This document shows, piece after piece, positions 11,701 to 23,195 of a DNA stretch of 64,000 nucleotides (positions are counted from its first letter, which is position 1; each line of letters starts with the position of its first letter). A model generated the notes under the pieces. The model made no database searches and was not told the origin of the DNA. It saw nothing but the letters and a program-made list of their open reading frames with translations. The translations under genes were made by a program, and so were the position numbers. Source of the DNA: Polytrichum commune (lineage: Eukaryota > Streptophyta > Polytrichopsida > Polytrichales > Polytrichaceae); the NCBI GenBank assembly GCA_950295325.1, contig OX485804.1, forward strand, positions 23,560,001 to 23,624,000, read 5' to 3'.

Positions 11701-12855
11701 GAAGATTACACCCTAATTACCTCTGTAGTGATTACTTGAGAAAGTAGCTTCAGAGTATGCTACTGAAGTCAAATGTATGAAATAACTCATACTCATCCGT
11801 GCTCTTCTGTTCAGACACAGATTAACAGAATAAAGTCCCTCATGAATAATGAGAACTATGAAACATACATGTATACAGAAGTTCGCTAAGAGAGAAGGCC
11901 TGATATACTGAAAGAGGGTTGAATCCTTACTACTGATGCTTGTTATAAATTACTAGATGATGTAGTGTTGAAGCAGAAATTTCGACTAAAACTTGTTCCA
12001 TGACTATGGTAACATGTCAAATTGGTCTCAATAAAATCATGAGTTATAGACAGAGAGTATTGTCATTAAACTGGGTGATTATTACACCGCAAGAATACTT
12101 ACTGAATCTCTGTCAAATGGCGGGGGTCTCATACCAGGTGTATGAGTGACCATCTGAGAGTAGGGGAGTCTTATACACCCTTAGTCTGGAAAGATGTTCC
12201 ATTATTTTTAAGGGTTTCATTAGCTATTTTTGATATCTACATGTGCTTTCAAATCTGCTCTTTGATTCAAAAAGGGCTGCGTCTGAAGATTACACCCTAA
12301 GTACTGTGATAAACAATCATTTGAGAGATGGCTACAGAATTTGGTACTGAAGCTAAAGTTGTGAAAATACTCATATGAACTCTACTGATGAGACATTGAT
12401 TGACAATATATAAACCCTCATGATTAATGAGACGCATAAATATATATGTATAAATATGCTAAGCTAGCTGTGAGTGCCGGATTCACTGGGTAATAATTGA
12501 AAAGGATCCTGCATGAATCCTTTCATTTGATGTTTAATCTACTAGATGGAGAAGTTGTGAAGCAGAAATCATGACCATAACATACTAAGTGATTATGGCA
12601 ACCTACTAAGTGGGTTTTTCTAAAAATCTTGATTTAGAGAGACAGAAAGGATACTCTTAAACTGGGTACGTGTAAGAACAATTACTGGACCGCTGTCAAA
12701 TGGTGGGTGTCTCAGTCCCGGTATATATGTGACCATTTGAGAATAAGGGTTACTGAGGTACCCTTCATCTCAGATTAAGTTCCATTGGCTCAAGGGTTGT
12801 CATTAGATATATTTGTGCGATTCCTATATCTGCTATGAGGCAAGAAGTGTTACGC
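11701..12855. repeat. Diverged tandem duplication, period about 584 bp
   Basis: Unit 1 starts at 11701 and unit 2 at 12285, both with 'gaagattacaccctaa'. Matching words recur in order: 'tactgaag', 'ccctcatga.taatgaga', 'gttgaagcagaaat' or 'gttgtgaagcagaaat', 'aaactgggt', 'ctgtcaaatgg.ggg', 'gtgaccat.tgag' and 'aagggtt.cattag'. Neither unit has a long frame. It may be the non-coding part of an old LTR element or a plain tandem duplication. Confidence 0.7.
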
Positions 12856-15330
12856 ATTAAGGACAGATAAAAATCCTATTCATACAGGACCAAGAAAGAG
12901 AGATATGCATAATAAAATACCCATTGATTATCAAGACCCTGTTCTAACAGGGATGTATGTTGTCTTTACATAACATAACTTAACTCTACAAGAGGGATGT
13001 AATATCCTAACTTGACAAGAGTATAATCCAGACAAGATTAGTCATCTCTCTCTCTCTATATATATATATATCGTTTCAATATATGTATATGGTGTTCTTG
13101 AAATTTCATCATGATTTGGGGTGGGATTCACCATGTGTTCAAATGCGAATTCTCAAACAATCACGTGCAATATAGCTGGAGAATTTGACCCTAGAGCGAC
13201 AACTTTGAAAACATGGATATTACATAGATATGTATTTTTGGTTTCCTGCGTGTCTACATGTTGGCACAATGCACATAATGCTATTTGGTTTTTTGTTTGT
13301 CTTATCCAAATTTAAAGTTGGCGATATGTACAGTAGGGTGAAAATCTCTCCCCTTAAAAATATGATTTAGATCACAAGGGAAGAGTTATTATGGTTGAAT
13401 GTGTTGGCAATACCATAGGTTGCGTATGTGACATTTGATACAGAGTTGACACTGACCCGCCAAACCACGTTGCTTTGTTGGATTTTACAGACCCTTTTCT
13501 TATTCAAGATTTATAAAGGAAAAAGGTCACCTACTAATTTTGGTGCAATTTGGTGATATATATGCCCCCCCCAAAAAAAAAGAAAAAGAAAAATCACTAC
13601 ACTATAAGGCTATAACTTTCAATGATTATCCTTATTAGCACCCCATTAGCATTGCATGGAGCACTGTCAATATATCCCACTGATGCCTCACAAATTGTCT
13701 GCTTTGATTTAAATTCCGGAGGATCCCAAGCTCTTGAGTACATAATAGTATTGTTGGAACTCTGCCACCTCCTCATATCTCCTGGAATAGAATAAGATTG
13801 GATGTATTGATCTGTATGGTTAGGGGCTACTCTTTGTTTGATGTGAAATGCAAGGTCGGGCCTCCTATTCAAAATAGAGTTTAACTAGGTATTTTGTTAT
13901 GAGTGGGCAACAATGAGATCCATTGCCACATGGAACCTTGTCAGATTACGCACTTTGCAAGCTTGCTAATGTTGAATTTGTTTTCATGCCACATCAACAT
14001 TTTTCAAATGTTCCAGCCAACCATTGCATGACAAGTGGCACCCTTGTTCAAGAAAATAATCAATTTTGTGCCTAACCTGAGAATGTATTATGGTAGTCTG
14101 GATTCTAGATTGAAATTGAGATGATAATTTGAGTGATTCGCAATTGCTAATTGGATGAGGCGATTCCCGAGTGGATCCAGTGGTTAGAAATGACCAGAGT
14201 TATTAATAGTGCCCACACTTTTGGTGAGTGAATAAGAAGCCTAAAAGGGCATGCAAGAGACCCACTCGTGGGCCATGGCAACCAAAGCCTCACACCTCAA
14301 GCATGCACTTTTGTTGTCGGCTCAATCCCATCATGGGATAAAGGCATTGTGGAGACTACCTTTGAGTGGTAATAGGACCCGGGTGATGCATGTCAAACAT
14401 ATTGAAGAGGTTTGGTGAAGCTTAGCAAAAGCTCAATCAAATTCCAATTTAATGACTATTCCAAACATTCAAAAATGTCGATTTAAGACAGAACCTTTCA
14501 TGACAAAATTACATTCCCTTGTTGACTCTTAAAAGGATCTAATAAGGTAGACTTCCCTTATTTGGTTACATTTCTTATTAGGATGCCTATATTTGAGTGG
14601 TATGTGGTTTAGTGTGGCTCCAAGAACAGTTACCATTGAAATGACATTCATATGAAAGAGATTGGATTGCGTGTTCACAACATGATTACCCTTCGAGGCT
14701 CAATTGTCAACATAATTGGCCCGGACATATCTGGCCATTTAACGAAAACAAGAATCTTCAATGAATGAGAAATTCATATCAGCTAATTCAGATGGCTACG
14801 GCCTCAACTGGATTTGCTAATTATCTTGTACTAATCGCATGTTTCATATCTTAGGAGAAGTGGGCTAGTTTCTGTGCACATGATAGAATCATGTGCTTCA
14901 TGAGATAGCAGAGGGATTAATTGGTCGGCAGCTCAGCAGGACGGTAATTAATCGGCACCCCATTGATTGCATAAGGGGAGAATTTGGGCAAAATCGGTCA
15001 AGATCCAAGTGTTTCTAAGTCCAACCGGGTACAAGTTGATTCTTACGATGTTTCTTCTTCATCGATTTATGGTAAATTCCAAGTTTTCCTCTCAAATGAT
15101 TGGCAATTTGCCTAAAATCTTGAACTCGAGCAGGCTAAATCTCAAACTTCATCTGTAACTAGCGGTCGGATCTCCCCGTTCGTTGGAGTCTGAATCGTTG
15201 GTTGAGAATCAGGTGTGTATGAGTCTCACTTGCTGGTGACGCATGAAGAAAGCCTTGTCATGGTGAGCCAATTAGGGGAGTTCCTACTTGGAAGTCTGAA
15301 AGGAGGAGAAATTAGGGCTTCGTTTGCAGG
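12856..15330. other. AT-rich DNA without recognised genes
   Basis: Contains a CT/TA microsatellite at about 13046-13072 and an A/C-rich run near 13564-13590. The 91-codon minus-strand frame at 13872-13597 has no recognisable motif. Confidence 0.4.
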
Positions 15331-16270
15331 CGGATCTGCAGGAGTCATGTGAACGACTTCGAAGGCAGGGTTTCACAAGACCAGAGCTAGCAGCCTGGTG
15401 TAAATGCGCAGGTGAGTACCGTTCGTGGTGAATTCGTACTGCAGACAGATACAACAATTATTTGTGATTCTGGTGTGGACCATGATAGAAAACTAGAGCA
15501 TCACGATTCTCAAAGTTCACATTGCACTGCACTTGCCGAATGGTTGTCCTTGAGTAAGAATGCATTTTTTGGCTTTATTGTGGTCCGTGTGCGCGCATGC
15601 AGATCGATGCTTTCAATCCTCGCTTCACCCGAATCGATCCATGATCATCAAATGGGACGTCGTGTTAGGACGCCCGAAGGCTATCTGGTATTAGTCACAC
15701 CTCTGTCCATCATTGCTACTTAGATTCATGCCGGCAGCGGATTTATGAATCAGATTTCACTTTCAATTAGTAGCGCTAACTGACTAACCTAGGAGTTTAC
15801 TGCACAGCTTCGTGAGTCTGTGCAGCGAACAGAGTATATCGATCCTACTACGCACATTCAAGTTCTAGGCTCATAATTTTGTCATTTGAGATTCCCTGTT
15901 TTCTTTGGTGCTGCTTTCATTTCCTAAGCCAATTGGAAGACTTACAAACTGGAAGAAAGTTTGTAAGCGACAACAAATACGAAGGGATCTGGATGGTGAT
16001 GATCCCTGCTTTAGGAAAATTACTTGTAATCAGTTCTGAAAATGACATTTGCAAGTACAATTTTTTTCTGATTCAGGCAAACGCAGATTTTCACGGTCTG
16101 CATGCACTCCCTCGTCCCAAGCATGCTGCTCCCCCTTTGTGAAACAAGAGATCATCGATTCTTTAGAAACCATAAGAAGTGATTCAGACACAGCTTTTCC
16201 AAAAGGGAAGAGTTGCCAACCGGAGGAGGGGCATGTGAAGCTGTGTAATCTGAATGCAAATGTGGTTTGA
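15331..16270 (+). CDS. Possible small spliced gene, unrecognised
   Basis: Three segments look coding but I do not know the family. A candidate exon at about 15331-15411, between a 'tttgcag' acceptor and a 'caggtgagt' donor, reads 'DLQESCERLRRQGFTRPELA'. A frame at 15412-15723 contains 'DRKLEHHDSQSSHC'. A last exon after the acceptor 'tgattcag' at about 16077 encodes 'FVKQEIIDSLETIRSDSD' and ends at TGA 16268-16270. The frames of the first two do not join simply, so the gene model is unresolved. The last segment is the most convincing. It could instead be a non-coding transcript or a gene relic. Confidence 0.28.
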
Positions 16271-16409
16271 ACGAAATGCAGTATTGCGATACAGATGTTC
16301 AAATGGCAGCAATACCAACACATCGAGCTGCGTGGGTGGAAGAAGAGCTTGTACCCCACCAACGATGGCCGCAGATTTACCGAAATGAATGAAGAAGGAA
16401 AAGCAAAAG

Positions 16410-16483
16410 TGCCCTGTACAGGTTTCGAACCTGTGACCTTCGCGTTATTAGCACGACGCTCTAACCAACTGAGCTAACAAGGC
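16410..16483 (-). tRNA. tRNA-Ile (anticodon AAU)
   Basis: The 74-base minus-strand sequence folds as a cloverleaf. The acceptor stem GCCTTGT pairs with ACAGGGC (one G-U), followed by A as discriminator. The D arm is GCTC..GAGC, the anticodon stem TCGTG/CGCGA holds loop CTAATAA with anticodon AAT, and the T arm is ACAGG-TTCGAAA-CCTGT. The A box (TAGCTCAGTTGG) and B box (GGTTCGAAACC) are intact. There is no intron and no encoded CCA, as expected for a nuclear gene. A TTTT run two bases downstream can end Pol III transcription. The acceptor stem differs from the usual GGCCCAT form of plant tRNA-Ile. Confidence 0.93.
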
Positions 16484-16648
16484 GGCGGAGAGCTGGCCTT
16501 ACGTGGAGGATGCCTGCCACATCACAGCACTTGTTGTTCCAAAATGGCACAATATAATATATATATAGAGAGAGTCACCGGTGGCGGCCGGTAAAAGCCA
16601 ATGAGAAGAAACAAAAGTTAAAGTCCTCCGAAGCAGCGCTTGTGAGTC

Positions 16649-16933
16649 GCTAAACTAAATAACTTACTGTATCTAGTGTCACCAATTCTCTTTGTCTTGC
16701 TCAGTACTCATCGTAAACCACCCGTGTAGTGTCACTAACACTAAATGTAAACCTAACTTTATTTGTGATTTCTTGTGGGAAAGAAAAAAAATGGGCATTG
16801 TAGATTTACAATGTTGCAATCACTCTCATTTAGTATCCACAATTACTGATACTTATTCATAAGAAGTGTCATTAGAAAAGTCACCACAATGACATAAAAT
16901 ACCATATGGCACCGAAATATGATACTTAGTCTG
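16649..16933 (-). mobile_element. MITE copy, inverted relative to 18391-18787
   Basis: Aligns with the reverse complement of 18391-18787. Shared words include 'gtgtcaccaatt', 'ttgtcttgctca', 'gtagtgtcac.aacactaaatgtaaa', 'cttattcata', 'gtgtcattagaaaagt.accaca.tgaca' and 'aaataccata'. A middle segment of about 110 bp is missing, so this is a shortened copy. Ends are diverged. Confidence 0.7.
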
Positions 16934-18390
16934 CTTGTGTTGTTGCGCAAGACATGTAATGATTACTTTGTAAGTTGTTGAGCACATACTGTGTTGTGCA
17001 TAGGAACAAAGTAGAACAATACCTTTGCATGTGTACCAATCACTTGCATTGTTGATGTCGATACTCACATACTGATTGATTTTGGTTGGCGGTTTTAATT
17101 CCCACTATGAAATCTCCTCTTTATTTGATAGAAAAAACTGGCTAGGTAGGTAGGAAGCCAAGAGTCCACCCACCGCAAGGTAGGCAGTAAATCCCACCCT
17201 GCACCAAGAGGATTCTTGAGCAGGGTAGGGCCAACGGGCTCAAATTCACGTCGTATTGCTTGACATTGGTTATTTATTTACTGATTGGTTCCTGTGCATA
17301 AGTAATATCCTGCAAATATTTCAAGTTCGGTAGAATATCAAAGACAAAAACATTGCAACATTGATAGAATCTTCGACAAGAACTGCACCATTATGGGTAT
17401 TTAGTGTCATGTACACTATTTGTGAAGAGCCTAAAGTAGATGCCTAGAGGTCTCACAGTGTCACGTCCGTTAATTGCCAATATGATACTATTCGTCAACT
17501 TAAGCAACGTTTTGAACTGACAAAACCACATTGGGATACCTGAGATAATAGTGTTGCAATTTAATATGCAAGGAAAAAAAACCATATTATTGAGCACACT
17601 GATGGCAAGTGTCATGTGTTTACGTTTTAGTATGCAAGAGGAAGATATTTTTGAGCATATTGATGTCAAGTGTGATTTGTGTACACTTTAGTCAACTTGT
17701 AGACCATTGTGTAACATAGGTATCCACCTCATAACATTATTGAACATACTCATGCCAAGATACTAGTAAGTGCACCTGAATGCCAAGTGTCATGAGGTGA
17801 CACTAATGTTGAAGTTGTTGGCTGCTAGTGTAACCTATCACACGCCTCAAAACATGATAAGTGACACTACTACGCATGTGACACTAAATACCATAAACGT
17901 TGTGCCTCCATTAAAGATATGGGGTACACCGGACAGGCTTTTGTGATAGATTTTGAAGAATAACAAGCAGGAAGTTCTTGTGGTGGCCCTAAATAGAAGT
18001 GGAACGAGGAATGTGGGAGCCAAATTTCTATGTGACATGTATCATTGTAGCCATCTTATGTGAAGGAAATTACTGGATTATCAATTCAAGCACAGAGAAG
18101 GCCAAATTATTACAAATATGTCTCTATTAGGTTAATTGAATTTGTAATATATCTGCCACGTTGGCTACAAAGGGAAGAGAAAGGGTTTGGAAACACATAG
18201 GATCACAAGGCTCTGAGGTTCAGCACCTCCAGGTGTAGTATCTAGGACAGGTGTAGATGGTGGCGCTGGTGAAAGTGGGACATCTATCAGAAACCTAGAT
18301 GTTGGGAATAGAGGTGATGTGCTGAAGGGCCATGTGGAGGTTTGTGAGAAGAGGATTGAAGATCATGCTGGTTGTTGATACATGTATATT
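16934..18390. other. Intergenic DNA between two inverted MITE copies
   Basis: Short imperfect words such as 'gtgtcatg' and 'gtgacacta' recur, but there is no clear period. No coding frame with a recognisable motif. Confidence 0.4.
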
Positions 18391-18787
18391 ACTACACTAA
18401 ATATTTGTATTTATTGTCGTATGGTATTTCATGTCACTGTGGTAACTTTTCTAATGACACTTTGTATGAATAAGTTTACAAATATTGTCATCCCAACTTA
18501 GTTTTAATTCATCCAAATGCCGATTATTGAAACAAAGTTTGGTATATGTTGCATCCTAACAACTTCCGTAATGAAATATTGTCATGGATGATTGAAAGTT
18601 GGATGAAAACTCACTTAGTAAGTGGCAATATTTACAACATTATGACTCTATAATGCCCCAAAAACTTCACAATGACAAATAATGTCATTTTTACATTTAG
18701 TGTTGGTGACACTACATGGCTTGTTCAAAATTAGTGTTGAGCAAGACAAATACAATTGGTGACATTAAATAAAAAACTTAGTGTAGT
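18391..18787 (+). mobile_element. MITE with ACTACACTAA termini
   Basis: Starts ACTACACTAAATATTTG and ends with the inverse CTTAGTGTAGT. It has 397 bp and no coding capacity. A partner in reverse orientation lies at 16649-16933 and a third fragment begins near 8808. I could not define a target duplication, so the superfamily stays open. Confidence 0.65.
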
Positions 18788-19353
18788 ATGGGCCCGTGCC
18801 TTCCCAACCCTTTCCGCCCGTGCATATGATGCAAGGGAAAAACCCAACTTTTTCCGTCCAATGCATTCGATTTTTGGTTTCAATGCAAAAAACTAATTTT
18901 GCGAATAAAACCATGGTTTTATTGCAGCTGCTGCCATGTGTATTTTAGCCGACAATTATCATCAAGGGTGGGAAAACCCCAATTTTTTTTCTTCCGGCGG
19001 ATGCATTGGATTTTTTGTTTTCATGCAAAAAACCTAAATAAAACCAAATAAAACCGGATTTTGCTAGACCTCAGATGATTGGGTTTTAAAAAACCCATAA
19101 AAGCCCGACTGTAGAAAACCGTGTGGTGCCAGCCCTGATATGACGCATCACTTTAATGTGGTCCCCACACCTGTCAAAAACAATGGGGAGCAATGGGGAA
19201 CATTTGGGAACACCACCACCACCACCAAGTTGTCTGTTGTATGCTCAACCTTTGCAATGTACTTTTATAAAACCTACCACAATGGTCCTACCACAATGAT
19301 TTTTCAATTTCTTTCAATCCATCTGAAACAATTCATTTGCCCTCTCGTCTCCC

Positions 19354-21090
19354 CGGGGGGTTGCACCTTTCATAATATGTACGAGTATACATGAATACAC
19401 AAAAGGGGTATTAATTAGAACTTTTCTGTACTACATATACATATGCTACACAAATTATAACATGTGGTTATGGACATGTATGGAGGATCTCTAGAAAATA
19501 TACAACATTTGTACTTGTATGGTAGGGTCACTAGACTTTATGGGACAACTATTTAGATATAGGATGAAACTAGAATGAATACTTTTCTCATTTCTTATCT
19601 CATCCATGTATGTATGGAAGAGGTAGTACTAGGGTTTTGGAAGGGGTGGTTGAGTTGAGAACGGGGCCACTTCTTGCTTAGAGTTGCAAGAAGAACAACT
19701 GGTGCTTCTTTGTGGCGTTTCTTTGTGGTTGATGTGGGTGGTTGATGCCTTCGTTAGATTATGGGCAACATTGAAATTGCAAAGGTGTTGATTCCCATAT
19801 GGGATTTCTCTCAATTGTTTCCATATCACTAGTAAACCTCCAATGCGTGTAGCAATTTGGATCAATCATTTAGAAATTGCAATTGTTGCATGAATAAAAA
19901 GGAACGCTAATGTTTTTACACTGATGTGCGATGTCTATTCATCACTTTCGACCCATGTACATAGGGACATAGGACATGGGTGGCTTATTTCCTAATTTCA
20001 TAGGTGGACCATTGGTTAGTGTTAGTGTGTTTGTAAGTTTTCAGTTTAGTCGAGTAGTACTGGGGCTTATTTCTTTTCTAGTTTTCATTTGTGTAGGATA
20101 ATCAAGGTTAGGAATCTAATGACTATTTGTGGATTTTGGTGGTAGGGATGCAAAGATCTTGTAGTTGTTTGGTGGTTGTAGTATGTATAGTGCCTTTGAT
20201 TCCTATGGTGATGATGATGGGTGAGAGTACTATGCATCCTAGTTGAATCAGTAATGTTTGTAGGATAGCATATTTCGTGAGTTTTCTAGCGGTAGCTTCG
20301 GAGGGGAATGTGTCATTAAAATAGGTTAAATTTATATATTTGCACTTTAAGGTTTGGGCTTGGGGAGAAGGGTAGTTTGGTTTGGGGGGGGGGGGGGGGG
20401 GCTCCTAATATGCATAGTACATATGGTCTTAGGCGGGTAGGGAAGATGCATCATGGTATGTGGCATGTGCATGGGGTAGCCAAGATGGTATGGTTCTGTC
20501 CGGGGTATGTTCGATGTTTTTGCCAATGTTTATTAATGTGAAACATCTTATTGTGGGGTGGGCTAATAGCTAGTGTGCTTTCTAATGTGTGTTTTGTTTT
20601 GTTATGCCAGTTGGTCCTTAGATTGTTGCAAGTTCTAAGGGTTGGAAGTCCTAGGATCAAGCATGGAGATTAGTTTATGTTGGTATCAAGAAGGAACCAA
20701 CAATAAGTGGACTTACAATCATCTGGATCATTTGATGGTAGACTTAGTAACAATAATTGCATTAGCTTCTATGACATATATTGTAAACTTAGATGCTTAT
20801 GAGTTACACGTGGGGGATGAAAAAGTCTTAAACAACTTTATTAGTGAATGCTAGGGTTTTACATCGTACATATGATGGGGGTTCATTATTATTCAAAAGT
20901 ATAGTTGTACACTTACATGTTAATGACAATACTTGAATGTGATTTTTTTACGTATACATAGTGCCACTTGTGTTTTTATAAATAAAATTCTATATGTAAT
21001 GCTTGATTTTACAAAAAAAAAAAAACTTGTATGTAGAGTATGTTGCGAATGCACGTGGTTCTTGGTTTTTAATGAAAGGTGCACCCCTGG
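19354..21090 (+). mobile_element. TIR element carrying a fragment of an unknown ORF (copy 1)
   Basis: Ends are inverted: left CGGGGGGTTGCACCTTTCAT (19354-19373), right ATGAAAGGTGCACCCCTGG (21072-21090). Near the right end, 20660-20854 (+) encodes 'ISLCWYQEGTNNKWTYNHLD', then 'HLMVDLVTIIALASMTYI' and 'YELHVGDEKVLNNF'. The same protein end occurs in the element at 26566-27741. The stop-to-TIR distance is about 238-240 bp in both, which ties the ORF to the element. A G18-20 run lies at about 20384-20402. The remaining ORF is missing here, so this is a decayed or internally replaced copy. No certain target duplication. Confidence 0.6.
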
Positions 21091-22332
21091 GCTCTTGTCA
21101 CTGCCTGCCAACACCCTTGAGAGTTCAGATAAAGTATTGTAATTTTGAAGTCCTCTGTGACTGCAAGACACTGAATTATTCAGTGAATGATTCGAACAGC
21201 ATCATCGTTCATTTCATTTGGACTTCCAGAATGTAGCCTTCATCAATTCCAAAGTTCGATCTCACGTTGCAGGGAGAAATTAATTTGCTCGATGTGCAAC
21301 TAATGGAGTGTTCTAGTTTCCTCTGTTGAATTGCACGAACCTCAATATTTCTTAAGATCTTTCCTCAATTTGCAGACTTTTGCAAGAGCTTAATCGTACT
21401 AAAGCCTTCCTTGCTCAAGGGCATCCTAGCGAAATCCCTGATATTAAACTAATGTGCATCTCCTCGAAGAAGTTGCTCTTTTGATGCCAGTACTCTTCAT
21501 CATAGATCATTGAAATTTGTTGCTTTCTAGGTTAACATTGTGACTGGAAGACCTTCAAACTCGAAGAAACACAAATTGGATGTGAAGGAATATGGGTTGT
21601 GATACATCAATTTCAAATGGTTCACATCACTTTGCAGAGAAAAGTTGTGCGAAATTTAGTGTTGGGTTCAGTGAATTGGTACTTTATCCTCTGAATGAAT
21701 CTGTATGAACCCAACCTATTGATGATTCAATTTGCAGGTCCCTTCATCTAGTGTTTTGATTATGATTTCAGAATCCATGTTGTGTATACTGTTCTGTGAT
21801 TTTGTTCGCATTTTAACTTAAATTGATGCGTTAGATGTTGCAGCTTTATTCGATACCGCATCTTGTAACTGCATGTTTAGTTGTTTTCAGAGTTGCCAAG
21901 ACATATAATGCACCCCACCTGCATGTAAGTTCGCTGTCCAACTTGTGAACTAGACAATTTTTCTTATGACTTGAGGTTGATTTTGCTAGTATTATTTTCC
22001 AAAACTGTTTCGGAAAATCTTTGAGGATGTAACTTCCCTCCATATTCAAGCACGTGAAATTGTTCACAATTTTACAATTTACAATCTAGAGGCTCACCTC
22101 CCAATTTGGAGGCACACACAATACATAATACTTGTGTTTTCTTTCCCCCGTGCATTAATAAATAATAATTATTTCACATCTCATCCATCGACTTGTTTTT
22201 TCATTCACGCTCCTTAACTTTTGACACCAATCCCTGCAATTTCCATCATCTTCAATATTCTATTTCTTAATTAGTCCATTACAAAAGATAAAGAGAAACG
22301 ATTCTACTCTCTCATTTATGCCACAAGAAGTA
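21091..22332. other. Intergenic DNA without recognised genes
   Basis: Only short frames without motifs; no repeat boundary seen. Confidence 0.4.
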
Positions 22333-23052
22333 AGGTAGAGGGTGCTAAAACCAACACCCCATCCAAAACCAACACCTATAAACGCCTCCCAATTGCCAAC
22401 ACTCTACAACCTTGAACCGTACCCGGCGGTGTAGGAGTGTCTGGGCCCACGAAGTGACGGTTTTAGGTGCCATTAGTGGTGCCACCTCATAACGGCCTCC
22501 ATGACCTTCATGTAGGGTATGTAACGGGCTCCACTCTATCTCGGGTTGGTTCAAGGTGGGATTAGGGTGGCTTGTCAATGCCTATTCTAGTCATTCTATT
22601 CACAATGCCAAGGAGGTCGGCCCACAAAGCACAAAAGGGTCATTTCCCAGGATGCAAAGGGGGTCGGTTCCTGGGATGCAAGGTGATGGTTTTGCAAGCC
22701 AACCGGGAGGGATCATGGAGGTAGCCGTGTGGCTTTGCATACCATTACTACTTGGGCTTTGATGTAGTTTGGGTCTAGTACCCAGCTATGTTGTGTTGGT
22801 TCTAGGCAATGAAGGTGGGGGTCCTCATCATATGCGAGGTTGCCATACACGAGGCCTATGGATTGGTATAAGGAAGCTAGTAGTTTTGACTTTGAATATT
22901 CATCAAATATTCAATTGAGACTAACAATTATTTTTCTTTCTTGATACCTATGTTTAGCCCAAAGGCTAATATGAATATATATTCTATATATCAACCACAT
23001 AGCCATATGTATGTGCAATAGCTTAAAGTGTTGGTTTAAGCACCCTCTACCT
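22333..23052. mobile_element. TA-flanked TIR element, non-autonomous
   Basis: Left end AGGTAGAGGGTGCTAAAACC and the right end inverse (AGGTAGAGGGTGCTTAAACC) agree over about 26 bp. TA flanks each side (22331-22332, 23053-23054). The TA duplication suggests a Tc1/mariner relative. Frames inside (22345-22578, 22556-22762) show no transposase motif. The termini resemble those of the element at 25160-25528. Confidence 0.65.
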
Positions 23053-23195
23053 TAGTCAATTATTGCACAAAACTATATACCTCAAGACAAAGTATCAATG
23101 ATCATTTTGTCCCAAACACTTAGCTTCCACATGTATTTATAGGAGGGGAAATACGGGCAACTATGAAATATGTGGCAAATCATTAAACAATAGAT

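Noticed and set aside
16295..16477. 60-codon plus frame over the tRNA
   Set aside because: It is only the antisense reading of the tRNA-Ile gene and its flank.
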